Shown here: one piece after another, positions 1-12,800 of the stretch
Numbering within the stretch: the stretch's first letter is position 1
Layout of the letters: the number at the start of each line of letters is the position of its first letter
Assembly: GCA_020091685.1 (NCBI GenBank)
Contig: CM034607.1
Location: forward strand, 25,479,753 to 25,543,752
Source: Lutjanus erythropterus
Lineage: Eukaryota; Chordata; Actinopteri; Lutjaniformes; Lutjanidae
Direction of reading: 5' to 3'
Length of the DNA: 64,000 nt
Position numbers and translations under genes: made by a program
Notes under the pieces: generated by a model
Told to the model about the DNA's origin: nothing
The model's input: only the letters and a program-made list of their open reading frames with translations
The model's database searches: none

Positions 1-2035
1 ATTACTTTACTTGTTTGTAATGTTTGTCAAAAAGCTTATTTAACATGTTTTCTCAAGTATCCAACTGAACTAATATCTAATATAATAGTTTATTTGCCTA
101 TTAAAGTTAATTTGTTTTAAATGCCTGAACTTGTCTTTGTGAATTCAGTCAACTGCAAAGTTTTACAGCAGCCCAACACTAACTTTTCAGATTGTTCTTT
201 TCAGTTGAAACAAATAGTTTATTTTTACAGCAATTCTAGACAGCTTTTACAAAATGATTTTTGTCACATTCTGTTTTAAAACTGTAGAATATTGTAAATA
301 TATATTTTTATGTTATTTGTGAGCTTCATGTGGTGAAAATGTTTAGTTCATAATTCAAGAAAGTGTGTTTCTTTTAATTGTTTAGTGCAACAAATCCATT
401 TATTTACTAAAAATATGATTAAATCAAAGAAATGCTGTCATATTTTATACTGCCTCGAATAGATAAAGAGCAGAATATTTATATAGTTTATTTTTGCGGA
501 GAAATTTAAGAATTTTCAATACATGAATATCTAAAAATGCTAATATTTCTCTCACTGTAGGCATATTTTGGAAAAATGTCATATGTGAAAAAGAAAATGT
601 GATTCAATAATAATCATAAACAGCCTCACCGATTCAAAGAATAAATGAAAGCCTTTACAATTTATTTGATCTTTTCATTCACTGAGGGTAAAATTGTCTT
701 GCAGGGGCGATTCTCGGATGTCTCCTTTGTGGTTGAATTTATAAGAGGATTCAAACGCGGAGGATATAATCCATTAATCAAATAAAAGGTCCTTGTCGAG
801 TGGGAGCGTTTAACAGCAACATGCCCGGGTTGACTCCTTGCCTGGCGCTCCTCTCAAACGTTTCTTTTCTATTAATGACCGTGCAGATCAATTGGTCTCG
901 CTGTGTTTTTTTCTGCGAGGAGGCAACAAACAGCGTCTGCAGCTGCACCTGCTGCAGGGAAGCTGACTGCTCAATAAACCATAGAAACTATTCTTCTCAC
1001 AGAAAACAACTGCACAAGGCAAAAAGGGCTGCAGAAGCACTTTGTCTCTGTGCGAGATAATAATGCTGCGTGAATGTCGTAATGAATAATAAGACGGGCA
1101 AATGTCAGTCCACAAAAATGTTTTTAGAAAAATCTCTTTAAAAAGCAGGAAAACATTAAATATGATCATCTATGTAACTTAATACACACGCAGAGGCGTC
1201 TGTGTGTCTAAAGTATGAATTCAAGTCATTAAGCTCAACTTCATGCGTAAAAATTTGGATAAACTCGAAACAAATCGCTTGAAAACGACATATCATGTTA
1301 GAAAAAAACGTATTCAACAGGCCATTTCAAATTCGCACTTGACAAAATTGACGTAATTTATATAACATATATTATTTACTAATTTCTAAACACTTTTTTT
1401 TTAGAGAAAATAAACATTTTCTGATAATATTCTTGCAGAAAGTAATATTTCAGACATTTCATTCCATTCTCATTCATTCTTTTATTTTATTTATTAGTCA
1501 GGAGAAAGCGATGCACAAGTGTTTCCCTTCTGGTTTTGATATCAGATATCATATTTTTCGTTTAATTCTGGGGAAAAATCTGATAAAACAAGCTACAGGT
1601 CTGCATGAGGATTTAAAAAAAAGAAAACGAAAAAGAAAAACAAGTAAAAAATTTAAAAAGAAGAAAATGATTAATAAAATGTAGTATTTGTTAATTAAAG
1701 GTGTTAGTTACTAAAATAGATTTATTAATGTGGGCAATTTCATTTCATATTAAATTGTGTCGATTAAAGGAAAAAAAAAGAAATGACGATAAATTGCCTG
1801 AAGGCCTTGCTGACAACATCCACATTTTTTTTAGTATAAGAGATATTTTGCACTTGTTTTCTGTGACGTTTGTTATTATAAAAAAGAAGAAGGGATTTTG
1901 TTCATAAAGAGTTCATGTTTTTTGCGCACTGATCTTGAACCGTGTGACTTTTACGCACGAGTTTTCCCGGTGCGCAGCGCCAACGCCAACAAACCAGACG
2001 ATGGAAAACCAAAATAAATCAACAGATCAAGTCAC
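1..2035 (-). other. tfap2e: tfap2e intron 2 (partial)
   Basis: This is intron between tfap2e coding exon 2 and the next exon, which should encode the short DQxVIKK-type segment of AP-2 proteins. I searched the minus strand for that segment and did not find it, so exon 3 lies beyond the left edge. Most of the stretch is AT-rich with poly-A/T runs near 1610-1670. A more balanced block at about 620-1110 is listed separately. No coding exon is supported. Confidence 0.6.
620..1110. promoter_or_regulatory. Candidate conserved non-coding element in tfap2e intron
   Basis: Within otherwise AT-rich intron, this block has balanced base composition, no repeat-like periodicity, CTGCAG/CAGCTG/CACCTG clusters near 938-960 (E-box-like) and homeodomain-like TAAT runs near 767-780 and 1060-1090. 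Short open frames on both strands show no family resemblance. Developmental transcription-factor genes such as AP-2 often hold enhancers in their introns, so an enhancer is a reasonable guess. Conservation cannot be tested from this window alone. Confidence 0.25.
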
Positions 2036-5013
2036 CTGCAGATCCTCCAGGCCGTGGTGTCCCAGGTGCATCCCGAGAGGACCGTCCCCGAGAGCGGCGG
2101 CACCTTCCCCGAGCCCGTGCAGCAGCCGCGGGACAGCTGGATACTCCCGCCGGGGGTCGAGGCTCAGAGCCCGGTGCGACTGAGACAGGAGCCCCCCCTC
2201 CTCGGAGCGCGACCTCTGCGAGTGCCATGCCGCCTGCTGATGCTGATGGATGGAGTTGATGGAGGGGTAGGGGTCTGACAGGTGGGAATACGCTGAGTCC
2301 TGGCTCTGGGAGTACGGCAGGGAGGACTGGGGGTAGGGGGGAGGGAAGTACGGTGGCTGGAAGTCGGAGGCCGGAGTGTGGCAGAGCGGGGGAGCCGAGG
2401 AGTAGGCGGCCTGGTTGAGGGAGGACAGCTGGGATAGGCGCCCACTCGGCGAAGAGCCGCTTAGTCCGTCTGCGCGGTCCTGCAGAAAATTAAAGATGGA
2501 ATCAGTGGAATTTGTCTGAGCTGCTCGCAAACGCACCAGGACGATAACTAATTGTTGGGTCTAACTCCCAGGACGTCAAAATCGACGTTTTGTGTTGGTA
2601 AAGCGTCATTGGCACAGCAAAATAATGAGAAAATAAGGAAAAATCAGGCAGAGGGCAGGCTGTCTGCAGATACAGACACCACCACACACACCCACTTAGT
2701 GGGTCATAAGATTGATGATTGATGATTGAGGATTGTTTCAAAATGAGTCTGAAGATTTTTTAAGAGAATGTTTCTTATTGTGCCTTTAAAAAGTTTGCTC
2801 AAACGCCTTATTAACCAGAAAGGTGCAAAACTGGACTATTTCATTATGTCAGGCAGATCGAAAAACTTTTGAGCTTCGGAAAATGTACCATTTTTAAAAA
2901 CTGAAGCATGAATTTCAAGGGCTGCATTTGTCTATATAAAAGACACTAAAACACAAACTTAAAAAAATATAAAAACGATTTCCTTATGACTCAAAGCCGC
3001 ATTAAAACCCAAATAAACGTATTTCTATTTTTATTTACAAGACTGAAAATAGCAGCAGTGCTTGAAGTGATGCGCGCTGGCAGAAGACGCCCTTGGCATC
3101 GCTGCTCAACAGTGTCAGAGGGGTCACCGCCACCAAGAAGCTGCACAAAGGAGGACAGGCAGGTAACGCACAACAACAGACAACACGCTGCTCAGTGAGG
3201 GGACACAGCTGTAAATAATCTGTCAGCGTGTCAACCAAACCAGATTGACCCAGCGACTGAAAATTAAAGGAGGAAAAAAGGTTCTGTAGGCTGACAACAC
3301 GCAGGAATGTGGTTTCATTTTGACTTTACAAGTTTAACCCCTTATGTAAAATGAAAAAAAAAAAACATTTAGTCCACTAGCCTACATTTCTGCTCACATA
3401 CTTCCTGGTAAAATTGGATTTTTACAAAGCTGGGTCACCCAAATCAATGCTGCTGTGGTGTTTTAACAACGTCTGTCCATTATCTGGCAGCTGGAGAGGC
3501 CGCTGTCAGGTTAAAAGCACAGAGATGCACAGTATCAACCACACTGTGCAGGATTCATCATTTTACTCCAATAAAGTTGTGTACTCGAAGCTTTAAAACG
3601 CGTTAACACTCGTGCAGAAAGATGCACCATCCTCTGTCACAGTGTTTGCAGTGAGTGGACACCTCACTGTCAGCCGGTCTCACTCGCTGTGACACTGTAC
3701 AGACAAAGAGCATCTCCGCGGACAGATGTGCGGCGCCTGCAACACTAAACTCAGTGTCAGGAAACCTCACTCAGAAACATGGACAATTGACACTCATGAT
3801 TTCATAAAGAAAAAGTCAGATTTATCAGGAAAAAAATGACAAAGGACCATTATTCTCTGGAAGCTGACAGCTCATTCCAAAAACATAAAAATGCAACAAA
3901 TCACAGTCTTTTATCTGCGCATTAATTTACCCAAAATTCGTTGTTTTTAAGTGGGAACGGCACATTATGCGCATGTTCTTTATGACACTTGGTACAGAAA
4001 ATAAACTCTTCTCTAAAATTGCGTTACATTAATAATAAAGCACTCATCAGACATCAGCACTCCAAAAAAGCTCAAGTCTCCATCAAACTCACCATGGCCG
4101 AATAGGTGTGGATTAACATCTGGACCACTGTGAATACCCCCAAATTTCAAAACTAGACAGGACGCACGCTTCCAACAACGACTGAAAGATGTCACCAAAC
4201 GCTCCCAGATGTAATCCAGGCGTGTTTAACGGTCCATTAAATTCAGAGGCGTTATTTACTTTTCCTTATCTCTCCGCTTCTCTGTTTGACGGAGCTCTTT
4301 TACGCACAGATGAAAAAGCGGCTGCTGTCAGATACACGCACACACGCACAATACACAGTACAGACTCCTCTAGTCTCTCCATGAGCGCACTACTTATAGG
4401 TTTTGCGCGCACCCGGCAGAATGAGGGGAGGGGTCGACAGGGTCCACTTCTCTTAAAGAGATATATTCATTCAATTACCAGCCGTTAATTCACACACACG
4501 CTCTACTTTCACATTTATCTTTAGTTTCGTTTGAAAATATGCCAGTTAATCATATTCTAAATTTTACGCACCGAAGTAGACTTTAAAATATGATTGTTTT
4601 AATATATTTATTTGAGAAATTTCTGAACATAAATCCATTTAAACAAGAAAATCTGATTTTAACGTCCAAGTTAAGACTACAGTCGCTTTTACGCACAGGT
4701 GTCCAGATCATTCTAGTCGAAAATCTGCCTGCTTATTGGTTGTAAAGTTCAAATAATGTAATTTTCTCCAAACATTTCAACCAGTCTGAGTCGTTCATAC
4801 GTTTAATAACCGACAAGGTAATTTTCTGCTTCAGCCTCTATTTAAAAACAACCCAACAGGCCCAGCAGGTGCAGCCTTTTGCGCACACAAGATGGAATCC
4901 TACAGACAGTGAAGATGAAGAAAGGAAGAAAAATGCACCAAAGAAAACTGAAAACTCTGTGTTGTTTATTTTACCTGTAACCCGTCAGTCTTGGTTCGGG
5001 ATTTCCAGAGCAT
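2036..5013 (-). CDS. tfap2e: Transcription factor AP-2 epsilon, first two coding exons (partial)
   Basis: AP-2 proteins are nuclear, sequence-specific DNA-binding dimers that control neural crest and ectodermal genes. Coding exon 1 is 4975-5013 (13 codons, [13 protein letters not shown], then donor GTAAAA). Coding exon 2 is 2036-2479 (148 codons) after a CTGCAG acceptor and ends in LEDLQ before a GTGACT donor. The join is phase 0 and gives LQ-DRADG, the place where exon 2 starts in other AP-2 genes (DRHDG). Exon 2 is the proline-, tyrosine-, serine-rich transactivation region, with the PY segment [12 protein letters not shown] and the family signature DPRREY. The following [11 protein letters not shown] matches AP-2 epsilon better than alpha, beta, gamma or delta. 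The basic and helix-span-helix DNA-binding/dimerisation exons lie past the left edge. Downstream ncdn on the same strand supports tfap2e. Confidence 0.88.
2480..4974 (-). other. tfap2e: tfap2e intron 1
   Basis: The intron between the two tfap2e coding exons holds no supported exon. Its right part (about 3600-4900) is relatively GC-balanced. It carries repeats of the 9-mer TTTACGCAC at 4299, 4563 and 4688, all on the plus strand; a fourth copy at 1950 is in intron 2. Small open frames here (for example 4189-4488 plus) show no recognisable domain. Confidence 0.6.
4975..5013 (-). CDS. tfap2e: tfap2e coding exon 1 (13 codons)
   Basis: This short exon starts with MLWK, as do the main isoforms of AP-2 alpha, beta and gamma, and ends in CAG followed by GTAAAATA. 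It joins exon 2 in frame. The rest (SRTKTDGLQ) does not resemble the acidic YEDCE-type peptide of AP-2 alpha. Mammalian AP-2 epsilon is remembered as using an alternative MLVH-type first exon. I looked for a minus-strand MLVH exon upstream of exon 2 and did not see one, so an alternative first exon further upstream remains possible. Confidence 0.7.
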
Positions 5014-5479
5014 GGTGGTGCCGGTGGTGTCTCTCAGTCTGGGTGTCAAGCTGCAGCTGAGGGGTTAACGTGACGCGGTGGATGGTGGATGGAGAGGAGA
5101 CGGGCTGAAGGTACAGAGAGGAGTGAGTTAGTTTGAGAGACGATGCAGGAGTTTGTATGGATGGGTGCTGGGGAGAGGGTGGTGGAGGGGGGCAAAAGAA
5201 CAAACAGGAGGGCGGGAGGTGACAAGAATCGCGGATGGGGTGGCTAAAAACTTTTTGTCATGGTTTGTGAAAAGAGGACTGTAGGATCAGGAGTGAAGTG
5301 ATGAACAAGAAAAAAAAGCCCGGCCAAAGGATCACCAGCGTTTTATTAAAAGTAGGGGAGACAGGGGGCAATTGTAACATTTCTCCTTCATAACTCATGG
5401 ACTACCTAAAATTAGAGGTGGCAAACATACACACATTGTTCAGTCAAGTAGAAGTATAAAAACATATGTTAAATTGCTT

Positions 5480-5775
5480 TGTTACGTTTTTTTTGTTCTT
5501 TTTCGTCATTACATCTGTAATTTTTTTTGTCATTTTAAACCTTTTGTCTTGTTAAGTCTTTTCTGTCTTGTTGCACCTTTTTTGTCTTGTTTCAATGATT
5601 TTCTTCTTGTTTTGTAATTTTTTCATGTCTTTTTTGTCTTGTTTAGTTTTTTCGTCTCATCACTTTTTGCCTCATGTCTTTTTCGTATAGTTGAATCTTT
5701 TTTTTTTTTTTTTTTTTGCCTTGTAACATATTTTGCATCTTATTTCCTCATTTTTCTTCTTGTTATCTCTTTCAT
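5480..5775. repeat. T-rich low-complexity tract with TTTTGTCTTGTT units
   Basis: The plus strand repeats a degenerate unit close to TTTTTGTCTTGTT at irregular spacing, then a long poly-T run at about 5697-5718. It looks like a decayed simple repeat or minisatellite. The open frames across it are an artefact of this composition. Confidence 0.7.
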
Positions 5776-8046
5776 CTTGTTATGTCTGAGGTGTGATCTC
5801 TGTTCATGGATAAACCAAAGAACTGTTGTTTTAGTTTTAGTTTGAAATTGATCTTGATGTTGGGAAGGCGGTATGCAATGATGCAAAATAAAAATAATCA
5901 ATTATTCCCCACAATGATGAAATAAGAAACCGTTTTGAAAATGCAAGGAGTAGAAAGTACAGATATTTGAGTAAACATAAAACGTTGACAGAAAAATAAA
6001 TACTCGAGTAAAGTACAGATACCTGAAAACACTACTTAAAATATACAAGTTATCTTTTGATATAAGAAACATATATATGTGCACTTAATAATACAGTAGA
6101 TGTATTTATACTAGGACAAGACTATACTGAATTAATGCAAGAAGTCAAATAAAACAGTGGTTGGAAATTTTTAACAGTGAAAAAATTTGCATACGTAAGT
6201 ACTGTATCTAAAATAAAAGTACACCTTAAAGTAATCACATTACTGCCGTAGTGTCTACTAATGTTACTTTTTTGTATATAGTTCAAATTCTTTCAGATGT
6301 ATCTATCAGTCTATTTATATAGAAGACTAGACAACTATTCTAGTGGCAATTAGATTTAAATTTTTTGAGTTGAGTTGCAAGTAACTTTACACTTAATTTA
6401 GGGTAATAAGTTAATTTTCTAACGGAAAAGTCAACACAAACAAGGTGCAAGGTGGTCATGTGGCTCAGGAGCAACTGCAGCACAGAGTTCATGCAGCTAT
6501 GATAAAATCTCGTATGCAGCTAGCAACACCTACATTAGCATATATTGATAACCTAGAGATAAAATTGATAGAAATTTAAATTGGCATCCGTCTAGACTTT
6601 TGACTGCAGGAGGAAAATACCAGACATCTAAAAAGTAACTTACTACCTCAAAATCTTTTTTTTTTTTTTTTTTGTTGAAAACTTCTGCCAAGGTGAGATT
6701 ATACTCTTCCACAGGCAGAGAAAAAAATCCTACTAGGCATGTGCAGAGTAAGTGTCATCACTCTAGCTTGTTTCTGATTGGAGGAACTGAGTGTGTTACA
6801 ACTGCTCCCTGTTACAAATACCCCTGTCCTCCCCTATCATATTTTTCTTTTGAAAGACAGAGACAGTAGAAATGACATGACGTCTGCAGAAAAATAAAAA
6901 CAAATCTACATAAATTTTCTCAAGATTGAATCACTCACTTGTTTTCAACTAAATGCTGTTCTTTAACCACACCCTGTTTATTATATATCAAACTGAAAAA
7001 TGTAAAATTGTGGTGAATCTACATTTGTTTTAAAATCTTTTTATTCACCTATTTTCTACAACATTTCATTGCATGAAATGACAGAGTAGTTGTGTTCTAA
7101 AATTAGAGCCAGCATGCAGAATTAAGGGGGAAATCAAACAAGAAAAAAAACACAATCAAAAGTTTTACATTCAGCTCTCCCTCTGAAAATGTACAGATAT
7201 ATGTAGACAGAGGCAGAGCCAGTCTGTTATCAAGAACTTCAAGGTACATTAGAGCCAAATAAGTCTCAGTGCGCCATCTTGTGGTGGTTTACAGAAAAGA
7301 GGACTCTTGAATCAAATACAGGAAACAGAAGCCTGCCGTCCAAGCCTGCATTTCATTTATCCCATTTATATAAAACTCGGTAAATGCTACAGTTGTTTTC
7401 AGGCAAAGTAGTACACTTGTTATTTGAGATTTGGACTCGAGTAAGACACTTTTTCAATCCCAGAACAATAAAAAAAAAACAATAGCAGAGGAGCATTCTT
7501 TGCATTGCTTCACAGCTTTAATATTTAAAAGATCCCCTCCAGACATGTTTTATCATGCATATAAATTACTCTACTCTGAGTAATAACTTGCATCAGATAT
7601 GGTCTTTTTTTACAAAAAAGGTCAATTATCTTGTTAAAATCTTTGAAATTATATTTACTCCTCCTTCATTAAAAATCCAGATTCTATGAATTTAAGCATA
7701 CAATGAGATTTTCAGTGAGTACAAAGACAAAACATTGTGAAAACATCATTCTAGTGTAAAAGTTCTGCAGGAAGACTCAAGTATTCAACAAGAAGAAAAA
7801 ACTTTTTTTTTAATTATTAGGTCTGTGCCCTGAAAACACAACACTATTTACATAATTTAATGGCCAGCATTGAAATACATTTACGACTCACACCTTGATT
7901 TACAAGTTGCTTATGGAGACTTTAATGGTCAACAAATTCCATTTAATCTCTTTTAAATACTTCTTGACTTCCCTACCTTGACTGTGGCTCTCCAAAAACC
8001 TTTTCAAAGTGGTCACAAAATAAACTTAGAGCTGACCTGACAACCT

Positions 8047-8345
8047 TCAAGGACCGGTGTGTAGGATTTAGTGCCATCCAGCGGTGAGCTTGTTGACTGC
8101 CAACACCTCACGGCTCACCCTCCCTTTCCAAGCATGTAGGAGAATCTAGAGTGGCTGCAAAAAAAGCAAAAGGCCGCATCTAGAGCCGGTGTTTGGTTTG
8201 TCCATTCTGGGGGATAACAAAAACACAATGGTTCTTATTTTATTATGCACTGATAAAAACATACTTACGATTATTATGTTCCATTTCTGCCATATTCTCC
8301 CAATAAATCCCCATAAATCTGACACACCTTTAACTAGGACTTAAT
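8047..8345. mobile_element. Short inverted-repeat element (MITE-like), GTGTGTAGGATTTA end
   Basis: The left end reads AAGGACCGGTGTGTAGGATTTA in part. The right end is an imperfect inverted copy (AAATCTGACACACCTTTAACTAGGAC in part), about 300 bp apart. There is no coding capacity. A GTGTGTAGGATTTAGTG start is, from memory, a common dispersed non-autonomous element in fish genomes. Exact ends and target duplications could not be fixed. Confidence 0.6.
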
Positions 8346-8986
8346 AAGAAAGGCTTAACTTTTCAACTTGTTGGTGGCAAAAACAACAAAAATGAAAATG
8401 CGTGACCAAAAAGAGTTTATGGCTGATTTTCTGACAAAATAGCTCTTTATTAAAGCTTTTATTAACATTTCACAATTGACATGGAAGAACCTGGTTATGT
8501 TTTTTCAGAGCACAGACAGAGCTGTAGACACATTTACATCACTTTATATCGAAAAATGTTTGTGCTTCATAATATTTACTTCTCTTTTCAATTCAAAGCT
8601 CATTTGCAACAACCACCAGATCTTCATCTTTTCCTTACTTGTATTGAGGGTATGATGATGTCACAGTCGGGTGAAGTCACAGCAGTTACACCCACTGAGC
8701 GGCAAAAAGACGACTGAGCGGCAGTGTTGGCTTTCAGCTTGAATGGCACAAAAATGCAAAGAAACATATAAAATGGGAAAGAGCTGTTGTGGGATTGACT
8801 GGATAAATTGATTCAACAAGAAACTGTAGTGATGTTTTCACAAAATGCCAAAAGCTAAAGAAGAGAGAAGCGAATGGATCAATGCAATTCACAGAAACTA
8901 CTAGAATCCAGGCACTGAAACAGAGATTTGCGGTTGCCATTTTATGTCAGGTATGTTGCATTTTCGGGTAAAATCATTCCTTAAGT

Positions 8987-9212
8987 CAGTGGTTCCTCTA
9001 CTTTTTCTGGCAGCCCCACCTTCAGAAGCCAAAAAAGCATGCCCCACCCTGACCCAATAAAAATATTATCAGTCATTAACAATAATTGGGGAAGCAACTA
9101 AGAAAGGATTCATTTTGAATTTTTGTGAAATAATAGTCAGCATGATACCATTTTTGTTTCACTCCATTTTTCTCCCCTGGTCATCCACACCCCCCAGTTT
9201 GGGAACCACTGC
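8987..9212. mobile_element. hAT-like non-autonomous element remnant
   Basis: The left end CAGTGGTTCCTCTACTTTTT and the right end GTTTGGGAACCACTG form a terminal inverted repeat typical of hAT-superfamily short elements (CAGTGGTTCCCAAAC-type). The roughly 225 bp interior is non-coding. A related fragment may be present near 46735-46815. Confidence 0.65.
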
Positions 9213-9790
9213 CTCGAGTTATACACAGTATTGACTAATGTGACTTATGAATTAAATATTTAGCATCTTTCGTTTATATTCCATGCATTGCATTGCGCAT
9301 CCTCAACCATGCTGTAAGTGAACTTGTCTCTACAATAATTTCATAAAATAAAAATATTTGGTCAGACCGTCCACATACAACCTGAATATCCTTTGGTGTC
9401 CTTGTTATTTTAATTTCCTGCCTTGAAATGGTTACGACCAAGCGACCACTCTTGTATGCTTTCTTTGCTTTGTGTATTTCCCCAGCAGCAAGATCAGCTG
9501 TACATAAATGCCAGGAAACATGACTCTTTGCCAAATGTCAATGTCCATGAACCATTGTTTCTTTGTCAATTTAATTTACACAGATAATTGATTGTTTTAG
9601 TCCAGGTTTCACTGTTTCTCCTCCTAAAGGCAGCCATGTTGCAGGATGTTTTGCCAATCAGACTGACTGAGGGGGCATGTCCTGGTGGTAAAGTGACATC
9701 AGGCCATACCATCTACAGGAAAGTCTGGGAAAACAGGTAAACTTGGTAAACGTAACAAACACACAAGTTTGGCTCCAGTAAAAGCCCTTC

Positions 9791-9796
9791 TTTATT
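9791..9796 (-). terminator. ncdn: Polyadenylation signal AATAAA of ncdn
   Basis: The minus strand reads AATAAA about 75 nt after the ncdn stop codon. This predicts a short 3' UTR of roughly 90-100 nt. It is the first canonical signal downstream of the stop. Confidence 0.6.
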
Positions 9797-9868
9797 ACTT
9801 CAGTTTCAACCCTGTGAGTTAAAAATACTCAGTTAAAGAGCTCGTTGTCTGTCGGCAGCAGTTTGGTT

Positions 9869-12800
9869 TCACTTCACGCCCACTGACTCCTTCAGGCTCC
9901 TCATAGAGCTCAAAGCTCCTTTATCACTTCTCATCATGTCTCCGATCTCCAGTTTACAGACGGGGCACTGGTCTGCCGTGGCACACAGAGCTTCCTCTAG
10001 CGCCCCCTGCGTGTGCTGGTCAGGTAGAGCGGCGCACAGAGTCAGCATGGTGAGGGTGTGTTTGAGCCAACCTTCCTCTCTGACCAGTGTGGTGATCCAC
10101 GGTTGAGCGCGGATGCAGCCTCCCAGAGCCTGCAGACCCAACCTCCAGAGCTCCGCAACCTCGTCCCAACTCTCCTCCCAGCTGAGGCTCACCTTCACCG
10201 GACCGGGGCTGGAGCCAGAGTCCAGGGCCCCACGTAGGAACCGCAGAGCCGTGGAGAAGAAACGCCTCTGGCTGGCTTCAACTGAGCCTGGAAAACAAAA
10301 ATGTATGTTAGCAGTAGAGTCTAATATTTTGGAACTGAAGCTACAAATAATGGACATTTTGTGCAAATATTGAAATCCACAATAGGGATGTTGTTGCTTA
10401 AACATTAATCAATTAATTGCTGTTAAAAAATTAACAGATTAAAAATTTATTAATTGATTAAAGTTGAATAAAGAAAATTTGAACATCAACTTAAAATGAG
10501 ATAAAAGAGAGGAAAAAATGAAAATATGATCCAAAATATGAAAAATCCTTAGTTGCATTTTGTATCTTGTGAAGTAATGTTGATTAACCAGTTGTTAGTG
10601 TTAAAGAGAATGAACAAGATTTGCAACCCTAATCCAAAATGTGATATAAAAAAATCAATTTCTCATGAAGTTGTCTTAAGTAACTTGCTTATGTTGGCAA
10701 GCGATTGGCTACTTACCCATCATGCAGACACAGCAACATTAGACCATTTGGATTTGTGCCACTGATCACCTGATAAATTTAATATTCACTCTCTTGTTTG
10801 CTCCATTTTGAACACATCTAAACTACTCAGAAAAATATCTTGAAGGCTCAGAAGAGCTTCAGAACTGTGTGAAAATCTACCACGATTTTGGCCCTACCAA
10901 GCTCACAACACAGAGAGCCGGCAGACACATCCTCTGAGACTCGGTCAACATTCACTAAGTTTCAAGAGTAACAGTAAAGTTTACAGCCCCAATCTCCATC
11001 ATCAAAACTAGAGCCCACATGATCTGTATACCCACAGGGCTTTTTCAGTTATAGAAGGAAACACACACAAGGGGAACTAATAACATTAGTAATGGCTGCA
11101 TTCCATTGAGATTTGGCAGCTCCACGGCCCTGATGCAGGCGTTTTTCCACAGAAGACACTTTGACATGTCACAGGAGAAAAAAACTTGTACAAATAATCA
11201 AATTAATAATGGATGAATTCTGACTGTGAAGGATGTGTGTGTGTGCAAGAGTCAAAGTTCAAGGCACAATATTATGACAAAACAGGATGTCCCAGCTGTA
11301 TGCTGCTAACACTACATACTCTGAAAGAGCAGCTGTTAAGACTCGCATTTTAATGCCTTTCTTCATCACCTGTGATGTGAAAATCTGATGTTTTCAGATA
11401 AGTAAAACTGTAGTACAGTTATAAAACCAGCACACTGTGGAGCTTCTCTCCCGAGGCTGCAGCGCTGCGTCACCTGCCCTGCGCGCTATGCGCTCCTTCA
11501 CGCTGTGAATTAAAGGTTTATTTTGAGCAAACCAGAGTGGTTGATTGGCAGAACAGTAGAAAGACAAAACCAAGATGTTTTTGGTGAGTTTTATTTTGTT
11601 TGTCTCGTGTTAAAATGACGTAGGTATGTAATAAGAGTCTGGTGAGAACAAGGAAACAACTGTTTCTGGTCAAACAAACCGTATCTTACAGTGCACACCT
11701 GCGCTTCTATCACTCTTCTCAGCTTCCATCCAAGTTAGTTTTGTGGTTTGTGGTGACTTAGAGACGTGATTTGCAGAGTTTACAGCCTGCCATGCTGTTG
11801 AATTGCTCTGTGTACAATGACGCAGCTAACAGCTGAAACCAATCAGTTGTTTCACCTTCTTACATCCATCAACCAGCAGCACATGTTGTCACAAGGACTT
11901 TTCCAGACTTATCCAGATATTGTAATGCAATATGTCGCAACCAGCCAAACACAATTGGAAGAAACTTGGTACCAAGTGTGTGATTAACGAAAACAAAAGA
12001 CCACATTTTCACCTGAAGGAGCTGATTTGAGTCTGCCGATCATCAGTCCCAGTGTGCAGTAATTTGCTGCTAGGACCAGCAGGTGGGGCTTATGCACCAA
12101 TACAGGGAGTGCTTCACTGAGATGGGCCTCCAGAGTTCTGAAACATGGGTCCTTCCTAGACAACAAAACAGAAAAAGTTTCAATTTGCACCAACATAAAC
12201 TGCTGACATGAACAGTGATATCTCAGTATTAATGGATATAAATGAAACTCTTGGGTAATGACTTAAAAGCAACAGATCAGATGAGTATTTCTCTTTGTAG
12301 AGCAGCTACCTGACTCTCTCCGGCTCTGTGACGGTGAAGTTAAGGAGGGCGGAGCAGGCCGTCTCCATGCTGGGATCTCTAGTCGACACCACCCCACTTT
12401 TCCCCTTGAGTGAAGTCCAGCACTGCGAAAGGAAGTGCACCAGCAGGGCCGGGGTGTCGAGGGTGAGCAGCACCTTCCTGGGACCCTCCTCTGCTGACAG
12501 GTGGCACAGCGCCGGGAGGAGATACCTGAAGACAAGGAGGATAAAAGAGAAGAAGAGAAAGACTGCAGAATTAAAATACCCATGTTTAATTGTATTGTTA
12601 GGATTGATTCCCTCTGATATGTGTTGGGAGTTTTACCTGAGAGTCTCTTTACCCGTCCACGCTCCTCTCTCCTCTCTGACGGACATATCAGACATCCAAT
12701 CAGAGAGGCCCTGCTCCGGGCTCTCACCCTGCAGGTGGCTCCGGGAGTATCCGATCAGGAAAGGCAGCAGTGCAGTCACCTCCTCCTTCAGACAGGAAGT

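Larger units (their letters stand above)
5014..9790. other. Intergenic region between tfap2e start and ncdn 3' end
   Basis: This stretch contains the tfap2e promoter and 5' UTR near its left end (about 5014-5340), where the sequence is GC-richer; no TATA box or start site can be fixed by eye. The rest is AT-rich and repeat-laden, with a T-rich stretch at 5480-5770, poly-T at 5697-5718 and 6655-6674, and two short inverted-repeat elements listed separately. An 86-codon minus-strand open frame at 9274-9534 shows no domain I recognise. No gene is supported. Confidence 0.6.

Noticed and set aside
1433-1684. Lys/Arg-rich open frame ending KKRKRKRKTSKKFKKKK
   Set aside because: It is produced by an A-rich intronic tract and not by a conserved coding sequence.
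9274-9534. 86-codon minus-strand open frame downstream of ncdn
   Set aside because: It has no recognised domain, no visible splice partners and lies in repeat-rich intergenic DNA. A protein search would be needed to revive it as a transposon or gene fragment.
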